NCBI RefSeq assembly: GCF_014695715.1
Contig: NZ_JACJOT010000009.1
Span: 62,001 to 126,000, forward strand
Source of the DNA: Microcoleus sp. FACHB-68
GTDB lineage: Bacteria; Cyanobacteriota; Cyanobacteriia; Cyanobacteriales; Oscillatoriaceae
Direction of reading: 5' to 3'
Length of the DNA stretch: 64,000 nucleotides
The notes under the pieces are model-generated. The model worked only from the letters and a program-made list of their open reading frames with translations. It was not told the origin of the DNA and ran no database searches. The first letter of the stretch is position 1; each line of letters begins with the position of its first letter. Positions 18,870 to 27,214 of the stretch are shown piece after piece. The position numbers and the translations under genes are program-made.

Positions 18870-18902
18870 GGTTATTTGTCTGTAATACATAGACAAATAA
18901 CC
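18870..18902. terminator. perfect 12-bp inverted repeat after the dioxygenase gene
   Basis: GGTTATTTGTCT at 18870-18881 pairs without mismatch with AGACAAATAACC at 18891-18902 across a nine-base loop. It starts 13 bp past the stop codon. No T tract follows. It could be a terminator, an mRNA-stabilising hairpin or a protein-binding palindrome. Confidence 0.5.
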
Positions 18903-19332
18903 GCTTTATATCCATTTATATTGAATGGTTCTCTTGTCAGAGGGGTGATTAGTTAAATTCATGGGATAAACAAGCTAAGAAACGATTTCGGGAATTATCA
19001 AAAATCACTACTCTTCCTCGCATTGATAGGAGTTTATGACTTCGAGTATATTTTTTTCACTCAATGTCTTATACTCGTTTTACAAAATTTTGATGGTGGT
19101 TACGCAGTGAAGTTTTATCAAGTGTTACTTGCTTAAGTGAATTCTACGTGTGTTTTCTTTGGGCACTAACAAAGTTGATAAATTCCTGGCTAATATTGGA
19201 GGATTTCGGTGCATCTCCTCGGTATATTGTCTGTCGTGAGAACAATTCATTCCCTCACCGAAAATCTGAGATGCAAATACAGATTCTCGACACAGCTACA
19301 CGTTAACTACAAAATTTTTAATGGAGGTCAAG
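18903..19332. other. AT-rich intergenic region upstream of the Trypco1 module
   Basis: About 430 bp without a supported gene. The region is more AT-rich than its surroundings and should hold the promoter of the Trypco1-STAND module. I could not assign an operator or a promoter with confidence. Confidence 0.35.
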
Positions 19333-19665
19333 GTGAAACGCATCGTTGAATTTCCTGTAGAGGGGGGCGATTCCATTCTTGTAGAAGTGGATCAGCCAAG
19401 CGATGATCGTATCGGTCTGGGTGACGACATCGTAGAAAAAGCCCAAAAGACCTTTGAATCTGCCCTCGATACCATCAAGCCGGTAGCCAGTACCATTATT
19501 AACAAGGTGCGGAGCTTGAATGAGCCGGCTAGTGAAGTTGAGGTTAAATTTGGCATTAAAATGACGGCTGGACTTGGAGCCGTAATCGCATCAGGGGAGG
19601 GTGAAGTTAACTACGAAATTACCTTGAAGTGGAAGCAAAATTCTCCAAATGCCGGCACCCCTTGA
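19333..19665 (+). CDS. Trypco1 (trypsin-co-occurring domain 1, CU044_2847-type) protein
   Basis: The sequence KRIVEFPVEGGDSILVEVDQ followed by an amphipathic helix (VEKAQKTFESALDTIKPVAS) and the strand pair VEVKFGIKMTAGLGAVIASG, then GEVNYEITLKWK, is the Trypco1 pattern. The family is known as a small companion of trypsin-like proteases fused to STAND-type NTPases in bacterial conflict or immunity systems; its mechanism is unsettled. The next gene is exactly such a protease-NTPase and overlaps by 17 bp, implying coupled translation. An ATG exists at 19321, but GTG 19333 has GGAGG five bases upstream, and the family usually starts at this point (MKRIVEFP-like). It therefore has 110 residues. 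Confidence 0.85.
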   Translation: MKRIVEFPVEGGDSILVEVDQPSDDRIGLGDDIVEKAQKTFESALDTIKPVASTIINKVRSLNEPASEVEVKFGIKMTAGLGAVIASGEGEVNYEITLKWKQNSPNAGTP

Positions 19666-22600
19666 GTCATCGGTTGTCAGAATTTACTCAAAATCGCAAA
19701 AGGTTGTTGGTGCCGGCTTTTTAGTCTCATCCAAGTACATCCTCACCTGCGCCCATGTGGCGGCTGATGCGCTCGGTATTTCCCGCACCACTCAAGAACA
19801 GCCTGAGGGTGTCATCAATTTGGACTTCCCGCTCTTGGCTGTTAAACAGATGTTTGCAGCTAAGGTAATTTTCTGGCAACCTGTCAATCCGAATCAGGCG
19901 TTTGAAGATATTGCCGGCTTGGAGTTGGAAACTGATCTCCCAGACACCGCTCAACCGGCACAATTGGTAACGTCAGAGGACTTGTGGGGTCATCCGTTCC
20001 GAGTTTTGGGGTTTCCGGCAGGACAACCAAATGGGGTTTCCGCTTCTGGGGTGTTGCGCGGACGAATTGCCAACGGTTGGGTGCAGCTAGAGGATGTGAA
20101 ACAACCCGGTTATCGCTTAGAACCTGGTTTCAGCGGTGCGCCGGTGTGGGATGAGGAACTTCAGGGTGTGGCGGGGATGGCTGTGGCGGCGGAAATGAAC
20201 CGAGCAGACGTAAAAGCCGCGTTTATTATTCCTACCGGCATTCTGGTAAGCGCTTGGTCTGATTTGGGTAAACAAGCCATTCCCTCTTGTCCTTACCGGG
20301 GTTTGTTTGCGTTTCGAGAGCAGGATGCTCAGTTCTTTTTTGGACGGGAAACGTTCACCGAACAGCTAGTAGCTGCTGTACAAAGACAGCAGTTGGTGGC
20401 TGTGATTGGTTCTTCTGGCAGTGGTAAGTCCTCGGTAGTGTTTGCAGGTTGTGTGCCTCAACTGCGGGAGCAAGGGGACTGGCTAATTAACTTGTTCCGT
20501 CCAGGAGAGCGTCCTTTCCGTAATCTTGCCGCTGCGCTGGTTCCCCTGCTGGAAACCCAGATGAGCGAAACCGATCAATTGGCTGAAATTAACAAGCTGG
20601 CGAAAACGCTTCGGCTGGGAGACGTAGGGTTGCAAGATGTAGTGACGCGCATTCTGGAGAAAAACTCAAGCACCTGTTTGCTGCTGGTAGCTGATCAGTT
20701 TGAGGAACTGTATACCCTCTGTAAGGATGGATCGGAGTGCCAGCTATTTTTAGACCGATTACTGGAAGCGCTGAATGAAGCGCGGAATTTCCGCCTTGTC
20801 CTTACCCTGCGGGCAGACTTTCTGGGATACGCCCTCTCTTACCGCCCCTTTGCCGATGCCTTGCAAAATACTGATGTAAAACTAGGCCCTATGAACCGCC
20901 AGGAATTCCAAGATGTCATTGAAAAGCCAACTCAGAAACAGGGTGTGAAGATGGAGCAGGGACTAACTAAGCGGATTTTGGATGCTGTTGGCGAGGAACC
21001 GGGCAACTTACCGTTACTGGAGTTTGCACTCACTCAGCTATGGAAAAAACAGAGAGACGGCAAACTGACTCATGCTGCCTATGATGCGATTGGTGGTGTG
21101 GAGAAAGCCTTGAGCAACCATGCTGAGGAAGTGTACGCTCAGTTTAGTGTTCTCGAACACAAACAAGCCCAAAAAATCTTTATCCAATTAGTGCGTCCTG
21201 GTGAAGGAACCCCTGACATCCGCCGTCAGGCGACACGCGCTGAGGTAGGGGAAGAAAACTGGGATTTGGTCAAGCGTTTGGCTGATGAAAGGTTGGTCGT
21301 GAGCGATCGCAAAAAAACTACCGGAGAAGCCCAAGAAGAAACTGTCGAGATTGTCCATGAAGCTCTAATCCGAGAATGGCAACGCCTGCGGAAGTGGATG
21401 AAAGAGGATCGAGCCTTTCGCCTGTGGCAAGAGCGGCTGCGTACTGCGATGCGTCAATGGGAGACTACGGATAAGGATGATGGAGCATTGTTGGGAGGCT
21501 TTCTGCTATCGGAGGCAGAAGCTTGGCAGCAGCAACGTCTAGCTGAATTGAGTCAAGAGGAGCGAGTTTTCATCCAGCTTAGTTTGGCTCTGCGGGATAG
21601 GGAGAAGAATGAGCGCATACGCCTGCGGCAACATATCACACTAGGACTAGTGATCGGTTTGAGCATCACTACAGCTCTAGCAGTGTTTACTTACTGGCAA
21701 TGGCGACTCGCGGAGGCAAAACTTCATGAGATAGCAGTTGAACAGGAGCATAGAAACCTTGCTAATCAAATCGCTAAGGTTAGCCTAGTTTCAGAAACTG
21801 AAGGTTTCGCTGTGACAAACCTATCCATGACTAAAGAAGCAGTATGGATGACTCTCGTCACAAGCAAGGATGAAGGCAACCAGGAAGGAAAAGGACTGAT
21901 GCGCTATGACCTTCTTAAGGGTGGTACGCAAACTTACCTAGAAGGAAATTCAGTCACGGCTCTGTTAGTGGAGAAGAAAGATATTTGGGTTGGAGTATCG
22001 AAGGGGGGCGTGCGACACTTACGACATGGCAGTTTCCAAAATGGCGATTGGAAGTTCACTGATGAACTCGTGTCTGCTCCTGGGTTCGTTTCCAGTCTAG
22101 TTCGCGATCAGCAAAATCGCCTTTGGGTGGGAACTTTCAGCGGTGTTTGCTTACAAAAGTCAGGGCAGTGCCAAATCATAAACGAGATTCAGTCCCTTTG
22201 TCCGGCACTTGCAGATCCTTCTGTAAAACTACAGGTATATCAAATGATCTTTGACACGCAACGTAGCGTGCTGTGGATAGCAACTGATCGCGGCCTTGTC
22301 CGATGGTCTCTAGAGAAATTATCAGGGTGTTACTGGGACAAAAACGAGCGGCGCAGTCCAATAGATTCACTTCCTGATTCTTTAAAATCTATAACCCTTG
22401 ACAATAGCGGACATCTCTGGGCTGGAACCAGCACTGGAGAGGCGAAGCGTTTTGCTAAAGGCATAGATACTCCGGCGAGGACGGATGATATATGGGATAA
22501 CTATCATGTAACCTCAGAGCAAGTGACAGCTATTGCTGCACTCCCTAAAGGCTTTTTTCTGGCTGGTACACGACATAACGGTCTTTTTCTCTATAGCACT

Positions 22601-22750
22601 ACTACAGATACTTGGCTCCAGGTTCCTTTAGATTTAAAAAAAATACAGACTCTATACAATATTGTTTTGGGGTCAGATAACCATCTCTGGTTTGCAACAG
22701 AGCGAGGACTATATCGTTCTGTTACGCCTATCCAGATTGGAGGAAATTAG
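19649..22750 (+). CDS. trypsin-like protease - STAND NTPase - transmembrane - beta-propeller protein
   Basis: This 1033-residue protein has four parts. Residues 1-205 are a trypsin-like protease: catalytic His36 in TCAHVAAD, Asp87 in FEDIAGLE, Ser162 in GFSGAPVWD. Residues 212-600 are an nSTAND1-type NTPase: opening PYRGLFAFREQDAQFFFGRE, Walker A GSSGSGKSS with Lys260, Walker B LLLVADQFEELY with Asp349, and the downstream helical region including VEIVHEALIREWQRLRKW. Residues 662-684 are one membrane helix. Residues 715-1030 hold seven blade motifs of the form LW-x-GT/AT-x-x-GL (for example LWVGTFSGV, LWIATDRGL, LWAGTSTGE, LWFATERGL), the count expected of a closed seven-bladed propeller. Basic residues before the helix suggest protease and NTPase in the cytoplasm and propeller outside. 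Related proteins act as signal-triggered switches; the trigger here is unknown. Confidence 0.9.
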   Translation: MPAPLESSVVRIYSKSQKVVGAGFLVSSKYILTCAHVAADALGISRTTQEQPEGVINLDFPLLAVKQMFAAKVIFWQPVNPNQAFEDIAGLELETDLPDTAQPAQLVTSEDLWGHPFRVLGFPAGQPNGVSASGVLRGRIANGWVQLEDVKQPGYRLEPGFSGAPVWDEELQGVAGMAVAAEMNRADVKAAFIIPTGILVSAWSDLGKQAIPSCPYRGLFAFREQDAQFFFGRETFTEQLVAAVQRQQLVAVIGSSGSGKSSVVFAGCVPQLREQGDWLINLFRPGERPFRNLAAALVPLLETQMSETDQLAEINKLAKTLRLGDVGLQDVVTRILEKNSSTCLLLVADQFEELYTLCKDGSECQLFLDRLLEALNEARNFRLVLTLRADFLGYALSYRPFADALQNTDVKLGPMNRQEFQDVIEKPTQKQGVKMEQGLTKRILDAVGEEPGNLPLLEFALTQLWKKQRDGKLTHAAYDAIGGVEKALSNHAEEVYAQFSVLEHKQAQKIFIQLVRPGEGTPDIRRQATRAEVGEENWDLVKRLADERLVVSDRKKTTGEAQEETVEIVHEALIREWQRLRKWMKEDRAFRLWQERLRTAMRQWETTDKDDGALLGGFLLSEAEAWQQQRLAELSQEERVFIQLSLALRDREKNERIRLRQHITLGLVIGLSITTALAVFTYWQWRLAEAKLHEIAVEQEHRNLANQIAKVSLVSETEGFAVTNLSMTKEAVWMTLVTSKDEGNQEGKGLMRYDLLKGGTQTYLEGNSVTALLVEKKDIWVGVSKGGVRHLRHGSFQNGDWKFTDELVSAPGFVSSLVRDQQNRLWVGTFSGVCLQKSGQCQIINEIQSLCPALADPSVKLQVYQMIFDTQRSVLWIATDRGLVRWSLEKLSGCYWDKNERRSPIDSLPDSLKSITLDNSGHLWAGTSTGEAKRFAKGIDTPARTDDIWDNYHVTSEQVTAIAALPKGFFLAGTRHNGLFLYSTTTDTWLQVPLDLKKIQTLYNIVLGSDNHLWFATERGLYRSVTPIQIGGN

Positions 22751-22795
22751 GAATGTAAATGTAAAATATTATTCAATTCAATAGAGTCAAAATAA

Positions 22796-23446
22796 ATGGC
22801 GATGTCAAGAAAAGAGGCAATGAAGAGCTTTGGGTCTTGGTTGGAGACTAGAGAAGAAAATAGTATAAGTATAAGTCCTCAACCTGGAACGACATTTATG
22901 GCAACAGGCAGACCGCGAGATAATCCACTCCTTCTAGAAGGAGCTATTACTGATGCTGAAGATTTTATGTTTAGATTGGCTTCGCTAGAAGGCATTCCAG
23001 AAGAAATCCGCGAAGTACCGGAGAAAGAAAAAGAAACCCTAAAAAGTTTCTGGAATGCACTGAGCGATAAACCTGCTTTAAGCGATCAACTTTTGACACC
23101 TCTCCAAACCCTCCGTTCTGACCCTAATCAGCTTATTCCCCAGCTTCAATTTCTTGTGGGGCAGGTACGTGAGCAAATGCCAAACCAGCTTCCCCAGAGT
23201 GCCCTGCAGAAGTTAGAGGCTGGTGTTCAGGAAATCAGGATTAGCCCTTCCTGTCCCTCTATTGAAGAAATCTTTAAGGCAATAGAAACAGAAGTGGAAA
23301 AAATCGAAAATCGGGGAGAGGTAGATATATTGCCAATAATCCACTCTCTGAGCAAAGAAAGTAAAAGCTGGTTAGGACAGTTACTTTTCCATTTAGTTCA
23401 AAATCCCGCTTTAGAAGCAAATATAACGGCTATACTAGCTCGTTAA
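22796..23446 (+). CDS. unknown 216-residue protein downstream of the protease-STAND gene
   Basis: I recognise no family. The protein is acidic and mostly helical, without a signal peptide or membrane segment. The first 50 residues are polar and probably flexible (WLETREENSISIS, PQPGTTFMATGRPRDNP). Several Leu-rich helices follow (TLKSFWNALSDKPALSDQLL, LIPQLQFLVGQVREQ) and the C-terminus is helical (WLGQLLFHLVQNPALEANIT). It starts 45 bp past the protease-STAND gene on the same strand with no terminator between, so it may be co-transcribed and could be a substrate, regulator or effector of that protein. The ATG at 22796 is followed by a second ATG at 22802; which is used is unclear. It lacks GCCGGC sites, like the upstream gene. 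Confidence 0.65.
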   Translation: MAMSRKEAMKSFGSWLETREENSISISPQPGTTFMATGRPRDNPLLLEGAITDAEDFMFRLASLEGIPEEIREVPEKEKETLKSFWNALSDKPALSDQLLTPLQTLRSDPNQLIPQLQFLVGQVREQMPNQLPQSALQKLEAGVQEIRISPSCPSIEEIFKAIETEVEKIENRGEVDILPIIHSLSKESKSWLGQLLFHLVQNPALEANITAILAR

Positions 23447-23469
23447 CATAAAGTGGCACTTTTAATAGT

Positions 23470-23676
23470 TTAAAATTGAAGTAGTGAAGAGCGATCACCT
23501 TTGAGTTGAAGTTGTACGAGTAGTGTGATCGCATCTTTCACAACTTTGATAAATTTAACGTCGAGTTTGTTCAAAAAGCGATCGCCTTGATCGAGTCCTG
23601 ATTGACTAGCGATGTAGTCTGCAATTTGCTCAATATCTCGAATTGCGGGTTCGGTGAGCCGAAATTGAGCGGTCAT
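23470..23676 (-). pseudogene. truncated RelE/ParE-family toxin remnant
   Basis: The first 46 residues match the ParE/RelE toxin start: FRLTEPAIRDIEQIADYIAS and FLNKLDVKF. The family continues for about 50 more residues with a conserved Arg-rich core and a final strand pair, but here the frame passes into unrelated sequence and stops at residue 68. I could not find the missing part in another frame of the next 80 bases. It is therefore probably a broken toxin gene. It overlaps the antitoxin gene by 4 bp in the standard ParDE layout. Confidence 0.6.
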
Positions 23677-23954
23677 GCTTCTGGAGAATTGTAGCGCGAT
23701 CTCATATTGGTGCGGATTTGTGCCATTGCCGTTGCACCATCAACAACTTCACCGCGTTGGGATGCTTCCCAGCCCACAAGTGCATCCTGTTGAAGTTCTT
23801 GTAATCGTCCTCGGTAGATGTCTTGCTGTTGTTCAAGGAGTGTTACACCTGCAAGGATGACTTCGATCGCACTATTGTATTTGCCACTGATGAGTTGGCG
23901 CTGCACAAGGGCTTCAACTTCAGGTGGCAGGATGATTTGCATGATGTTAGTCAC
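23673..23954 (-). CDS. ParD-like antitoxin
   Basis: The 93-residue protein has a short ribbon-helix-helix-type N-terminus (MQIILPPEVEALVQRQLISG, then YNSAIEVILAGVTLLEQQQ) followed by an acidic helical tail, as in ParD/CopG-type antitoxins. These bind DNA and their toxin. The gene overlaps the toxin remnant by 4 bp. Since the toxin looks truncated, this antitoxin may be an orphan. Start ATG 23954 or the in-frame ATG four codons later, which opens MQIILPPEV. Confidence 0.7.
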   Translation of the reverse strand: MTNIMQIILPPEVEALVQRQLISGKYNSAIEVILAGVTLLEQQQDIYRGRLQELQQDALVGWEASQRGEVVDGATAMAQIRTNMRSRYNSPEA

Positions 23955-24186
23955 AGAGTAGTGTTGACTCTATTGTAAGCGATAGCGTCTTTACAGGCTG
24001 CAGGCGAAGCAATTGCTTGCACAAACTTCAGTTACTTAATGATGAGGAGTTTCGTAAAAAGCTAGGCTTGAAAAAAAAGTAAGAAGATGGGGAATTCTTT
24101 TTTCTAGTCTAAAGATAACAGCAGGCTCTCTTAGTATCTTATTAGATCTCAGGAAAAAAAAACTCTTCTTAAGAGACGCTTGGGGG
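23955..24186. other. intergenic region in the accessory island
   Basis: No gene recognised. The sequence contains A-rich runs near 24070-24165 and short imperfect hairpins, none of which is a convincing terminator. Confidence 0.3.
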
Positions 24187-24540
24187 TTTCGCTTTCAAGC
24201 AATCGATGAATTTTGTTAGCGCCGGCACATTATTGAATTTGCAGTATTGGGTTCCGTTCTGCGGTCAGATTTTCGGCCTAATAGCGATATTGATGTGTTA
24301 GTGACCTTTGCACCCAAAGCTAAACGAGGCTTGACTGAAACCCTACAACTGCAAGACGAATTGAAAGCGATATTCCCCTGTGAAGTTGATTTCATCGTCA
24401 AGACAGCCTTGGAGAAAAGCTTAAATAGGTTGCGATGCCAAATTATTAAGCTAACGCACATCCAACTCATCCCAAAACAAAATAGGGATTACAAATGTGT
24501 GTATGGCGGCACCGCACGCTACGCTATCATCTGTGGTTAA
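24187..24540 (+). pseudogene. decayed MNT-type nucleotidyltransferase
   Basis: The core of a minimal nucleotidyltransferase is readable: IIEFAVLGSVLRSDF, then RPNSDIDVLVTFAPKAKRG, with the GS and DxD motif intact, and a later EVDFIV strand. Upstream, AIDEFC is interrupted by TAG at 24217-24219 and resumes with RRHIIEF, which is continuous family sequence. No start codon with a ribosome site is seen before it. The C-terminus from about 24430 no longer follows the family. Such genes are usually antitoxin-like partners of HEPN proteins; no HEPN gene follows here. I call it a pseudogene. Confidence 0.65.
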
Positions 24541-24588
24541 AAAAACTTTCACCCAAATCTACTCTTTCATCACCAAAGAGCATTCAGA

Positions 24589-25671
24589 TTACAAGCGTCT
24601 GTAAAGCAGCCAGCGCAATTCTATCGGTGGCAATCCATCTGAAATTGGGAATAAATCTCGACCGGCAGCCCATTGAGTAAACCAGCCGGTTGGTGGCCAT
24701 GCTTCAGCCGGCAAGTGTTCCTGCTCATACTCATAAACCGATTCATCTGATACCAATTCTAGGGGCAACCCTTCCAGCGCTGCCGCAAGTTCTGCCGGCG
24801 TAAATAGGGATGACCAAGCCACTTCAGACATCTGCCGAACAACAGCATCTGGCTCATAACCTTCTATGGTTAAGAACATATTAAATAGTAACAAACCACC
24901 CGGACGCAGCACCTCAGCCATTTTCGTAAGCAAGTGTTTCAACTGCTCAACACTGCGAAAATGAGAGACAACTTCGGCGACGATAGCCAGTTTGTAATTA
25001 GCCTTTGGTAGTTCAATTTTTGGATCAAGGATGTTTCCCGGTGTTACCATCACCGGCAACCCTTCTGCGTTGACAACAGCCAGGATCTGCCGCAAAAATG
25101 CCGGCACCATTTCTAATGCCTGAACAGGATAGCCAAGTCTTGCCAGTGGCAGCGTATTCCGACCTGTGCCGGCACCCACATCCAAGATCGCTGCACTAGC
25201 CGGTTCGCCTAGTTCCGCTGCAACTGCCATCACCTTAGCGTCTGGATGCTTACCAAATAACGGCGGTTCTCTGGTTTGAGTCCACATTTTGTACTCGTCT
25301 TCAACAGTGGAAACGAGGACTGAAACTGATAGCACTAAGCGCTTTGTTGGGGTGGAAGGAAACTTATCTGTCTCATACTTCACGATTATTCGGGAATGGG
25401 GAGAAGTCTCAAACGCCGTTGCTAACTTCTGGGCAAGCAACTGGCGCAATCGCTCTAATTCTTCGGGTTTCCACGGCTTGCCAATACTTTCAAAGAGCGC
25501 TTGCAATCGCTCCACGTATTTATCTAACAAAGCCGGCACACAAGGCAAGGATAGTTCACCACGAGTAACTATCCAACTATCCACTCTATTTGTGATGGAT
25601 TGATCGAGCGTGGCTGAATCTGTTATGACTATATTTTGCTCAGCCGGCATCAAAGTTTCTTGAGGAGTCAT
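24589..25671 (-). CDS. class I SAM-dependent methyltransferase
   Basis: The 360-residue protein has an N-terminal helical domain of about 155 residues of unknown function and a Rossmann-type methyltransferase domain. Motif I is ILDVGAGTGRNTLPLARLG near residue 165, followed by the acidic EMVP of strand 2, and the post-motif segments KLAIVAEVVSHF and VLRPGGLLLFNMFL. The fold is of the small-molecule methyltransferase type (Methyltransf_25/12 group). The substrate is not known. The ATG at 25671 is the first in the frame, and translation from an ATG seven codons later is also possible. Confidence 0.78.
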   Translation of the reverse strand: MTPQETLMPAEQNIVITDSATLDQSITNRVDSWIVTRGELSLPCVPALLDKYVERLQALFESIGKPWKPEELERLRQLLAQKLATAFETSPHSRIIVKYETDKFPSTPTKRLVLSVSVLVSTVEDEYKMWTQTREPPLFGKHPDAKVMAVAAELGEPASAAILDVGAGTGRNTLPLARLGYPVQALEMVPAFLRQILAVVNAEGLPVMVTPGNILDPKIELPKANYKLAIVAEVVSHFRSVEQLKHLLTKMAEVLRPGGLLLFNMFLTIEGYEPDAVVRQMSEVAWSSLFTPAELAAALEGLPLELVSDESVYEYEQEHLPAEAWPPTGWFTQWAAGRDLFPISDGLPPIELRWLLYRRL

Positions 25672-25846
25672 GACTTAAGCGATCGCACAAGCAAGTCTTT
25701 TTGAGAAAATTATCCGCTCAAGTTTGCAATAACCAAGCCGATTGCAGCTCAGTATAGCGGCAATGTTTTGACATAGCAATAAGCGGATGCCTAGCTTCCT
25801 GATGGAGACTAGGCATCCGCTAGCAACAGATTCTATGAATTTGGGT

Positions 25847-26146
25847 TCAGTTGCTACCTGTAAAGGTAACTTCTGGAAACCGCGTTTGCGCTTCAGCCAT
25901 AGGCCGACGCCGGCCTTCTTCTTGCCAATAATTAATGACTTCCGTTGCTTTGTTGAGCAACTCGACACGATCGCCTTCGGAAATCCAGTGTTTGGCTTCC
26001 ATTTCATTTTTGAGCTGTTCCCAGGCATCGTTGCGAGGCCAGAAAAAGTAAGATGTCAAAGGGCTAGTGCCTTTGCCTACAACTTGGTCAACAGCGAGGG
26101 CGACGTTCTCTTCTAGCCAGAGAACTTTCAGAATGAACTTCGACAA
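25847..26146 (-). CDS. 30S ribosomal protein PSRP-3 / Ycf65
   Basis: This is the cyanobacterial and plastid ribosome protein PSRP-3 (Ycf65): [20 protein letters not shown], then [20 protein letters not shown] and [20 protein letters not shown] are diagnostic. It binds the 30S subunit. The frame can begin at GTG 26152, but TTG 26146 has GGAGG five bases upstream and opens directly on the family start, so I choose TTG. It has 99 residues. The neighbouring genes are not ribosomal. Confidence 0.92.
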   Translation of the reverse strand: MSKFILKVLWLEENVALAVDQVVGKGTSPLTSYFFWPRNDAWEQLKNEMEAKHWISEGDRVELLNKATEVINYWQEEGRRRPMAEAQTRFPEVTFTGSN

Positions 26147-26275
26147 AAACACCTCCAGGGCAACCCCAGGATTAAAAAAGAAAATCTACAGTCTCTCATT
26201 CTACCGCACCGGCTCGATTTTTAATTTAATCTTAGAATTTATTGGTAAAATCCATAATCTGATAGGGTTTCAGCT

Positions 26276-27151
26276 TTGGGCAGTTGCCTGAATCAATTGA
26301 TTAATCAATCGGATGTTAGTTCTTTGGATACTGAACTTAGCACAGAAGCAACGCCGGCACCGGCTATCGTTGTGTTTGATATTGACGGCGTGATTCGGGA
26401 CGTGGCCGGCTCTTACCGGCGGGCTTTAGCCGATACGGTCGAGTCTTTCACCGGCAACGCTTACCGCCCCATGCCGGTGGACATCGACCGGCTGAAATCG
26501 GAAGGCATCTGGAACAACGACTGGCTAGCCACTCAAGAATTGGTTTACCGCCACTTTGAGGGCCAGGGGCAGCCGCGAGAGCAAATTAACCTCAATTTTG
26601 ATGCCATCGTCGCCTTCTTCCAATCCCGCTATCGCGGTAGTGATGAAGATGCATGGAATGGATACATTTGTCAAGAAACTTTACTGTTACATATAAGCTA
26701 TCTAGAACAGTTGACAGATGGGGGGATTGCTTGGGGCTTTTTTAGCGGAGCACCAAGGGCCGAAGCCGCTTATGTTTTAGAAGGACGCCTGGGCTTAAAA
26801 TCACCCGTGCTCGTAGCAATGGAAGATGCCCCAGATAAGCCCGATCCCACCGGCTTGTTCGCAGCAGTGGAACAGTTGGAACACCGGCATCAAATTGCGA
26901 GATTACAGCCGGTTGTCTATGCCGGTGACACCGTTGCAGATATGCAGACTATCCAAAAAGCGCAACAGCTACAGCCATCCCGAACTTGGATTGGCGTAGG
27001 AATTCTGCCGCCTCACGTTCAAGAAACACCGGCACATTGCAACAGCTACACCGACACCCTCAAAGCAGCCGGTGCCGCAATTGTGTTGAGCAATGTAGAA
27101 GAACTAACGCCGAAGGTAATTCAGGAATTGGTTATGGGGCATGGGGCATAG
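26276..27151 (+). CDS. HAD-superfamily phosphatase, subfamily IA (TIGR01548-like)
   Basis: The catalytic HAD motif I is VVFDIDGVIRDVAGSYRRAL near residue 33. Motif II is the GFFSGAPRAEA segment near residue 155, and motif III-IV is VYAGDTVADM near residue 220. The long cap between motifs I and II (VDIDRLKSEGIWNNDWLATQ and later) matches the cyanobacterial TIGR01548 subfamily, sometimes linked to histidinol phosphate phosphatase, though the substrate is not certain. No ATG lies in the right place: TTG 26276 has AGGG eight bases upstream, TTG 26297 is another candidate. The last five codons and the stop lie within a heptamer repeat block. Confidence 0.8.
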   Translation: MGSCLNQLINQSDVSSLDTELSTEATPAPAIVVFDIDGVIRDVAGSYRRALADTVESFTGNAYRPMPVDIDRLKSEGIWNNDWLATQELVYRHFEGQGQPREQINLNFDAIVAFFQSRYRGSDEDAWNGYICQETLLLHISYLEQLTDGGIAWGFFSGAPRAEAAYVLEGRLGLKSPVLVAMEDAPDKPDPTGLFAAVEQLEHRHQIARLQPVVYAGDTVADMQTIQKAQQLQPSRTWIGVGILPPHVQETPAHCNSYTDTLKAAGAAIVLSNVEELTPKVIQELVMGHGA

Positions 27152-27203
27152 GGCATGGGGCATAGGGCATGGGGCACTCAGGACTCAGGACTCAGGACTC
27201 AGG
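27136..27203. repeat. two heptanucleotide tandem repeats (STRR type)
   Basis: The heptamer (G/A)GGGCAT occurs five and a half times in tandem at 27136-27176, followed directly by four copies of ACTCAGG at 27176-27203. The first block encodes the end of the HAD gene including its stop codon. The reverse complement of the GGGGCAT heptamer recurs at 28146-28201, on the other side of the TPR gene. Confidence 0.9.
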
Positions 27204-27214
27204 ACTCACTTTCC

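Noticed and set aside
24495-24680. 61-codon plus-strand frame at the end of the nucleotidyltransferase remnant
   Set aside because: It crosses the end of the convergent methyltransferase and has no family resemblance.
25675-26028. 117-codon minus-strand frame overlapping PSRP-3
   Set aside because: Out of frame with the clear PSRP-3 gene; its sequence is an alternate reading of the same bases.
27176-27203. Tandem ACTCAGG units considered as a CRISPR array
   Set aside because: The units are seven bases and directly adjacent, with no spacers and no cas genes; they are short tandem repeats.
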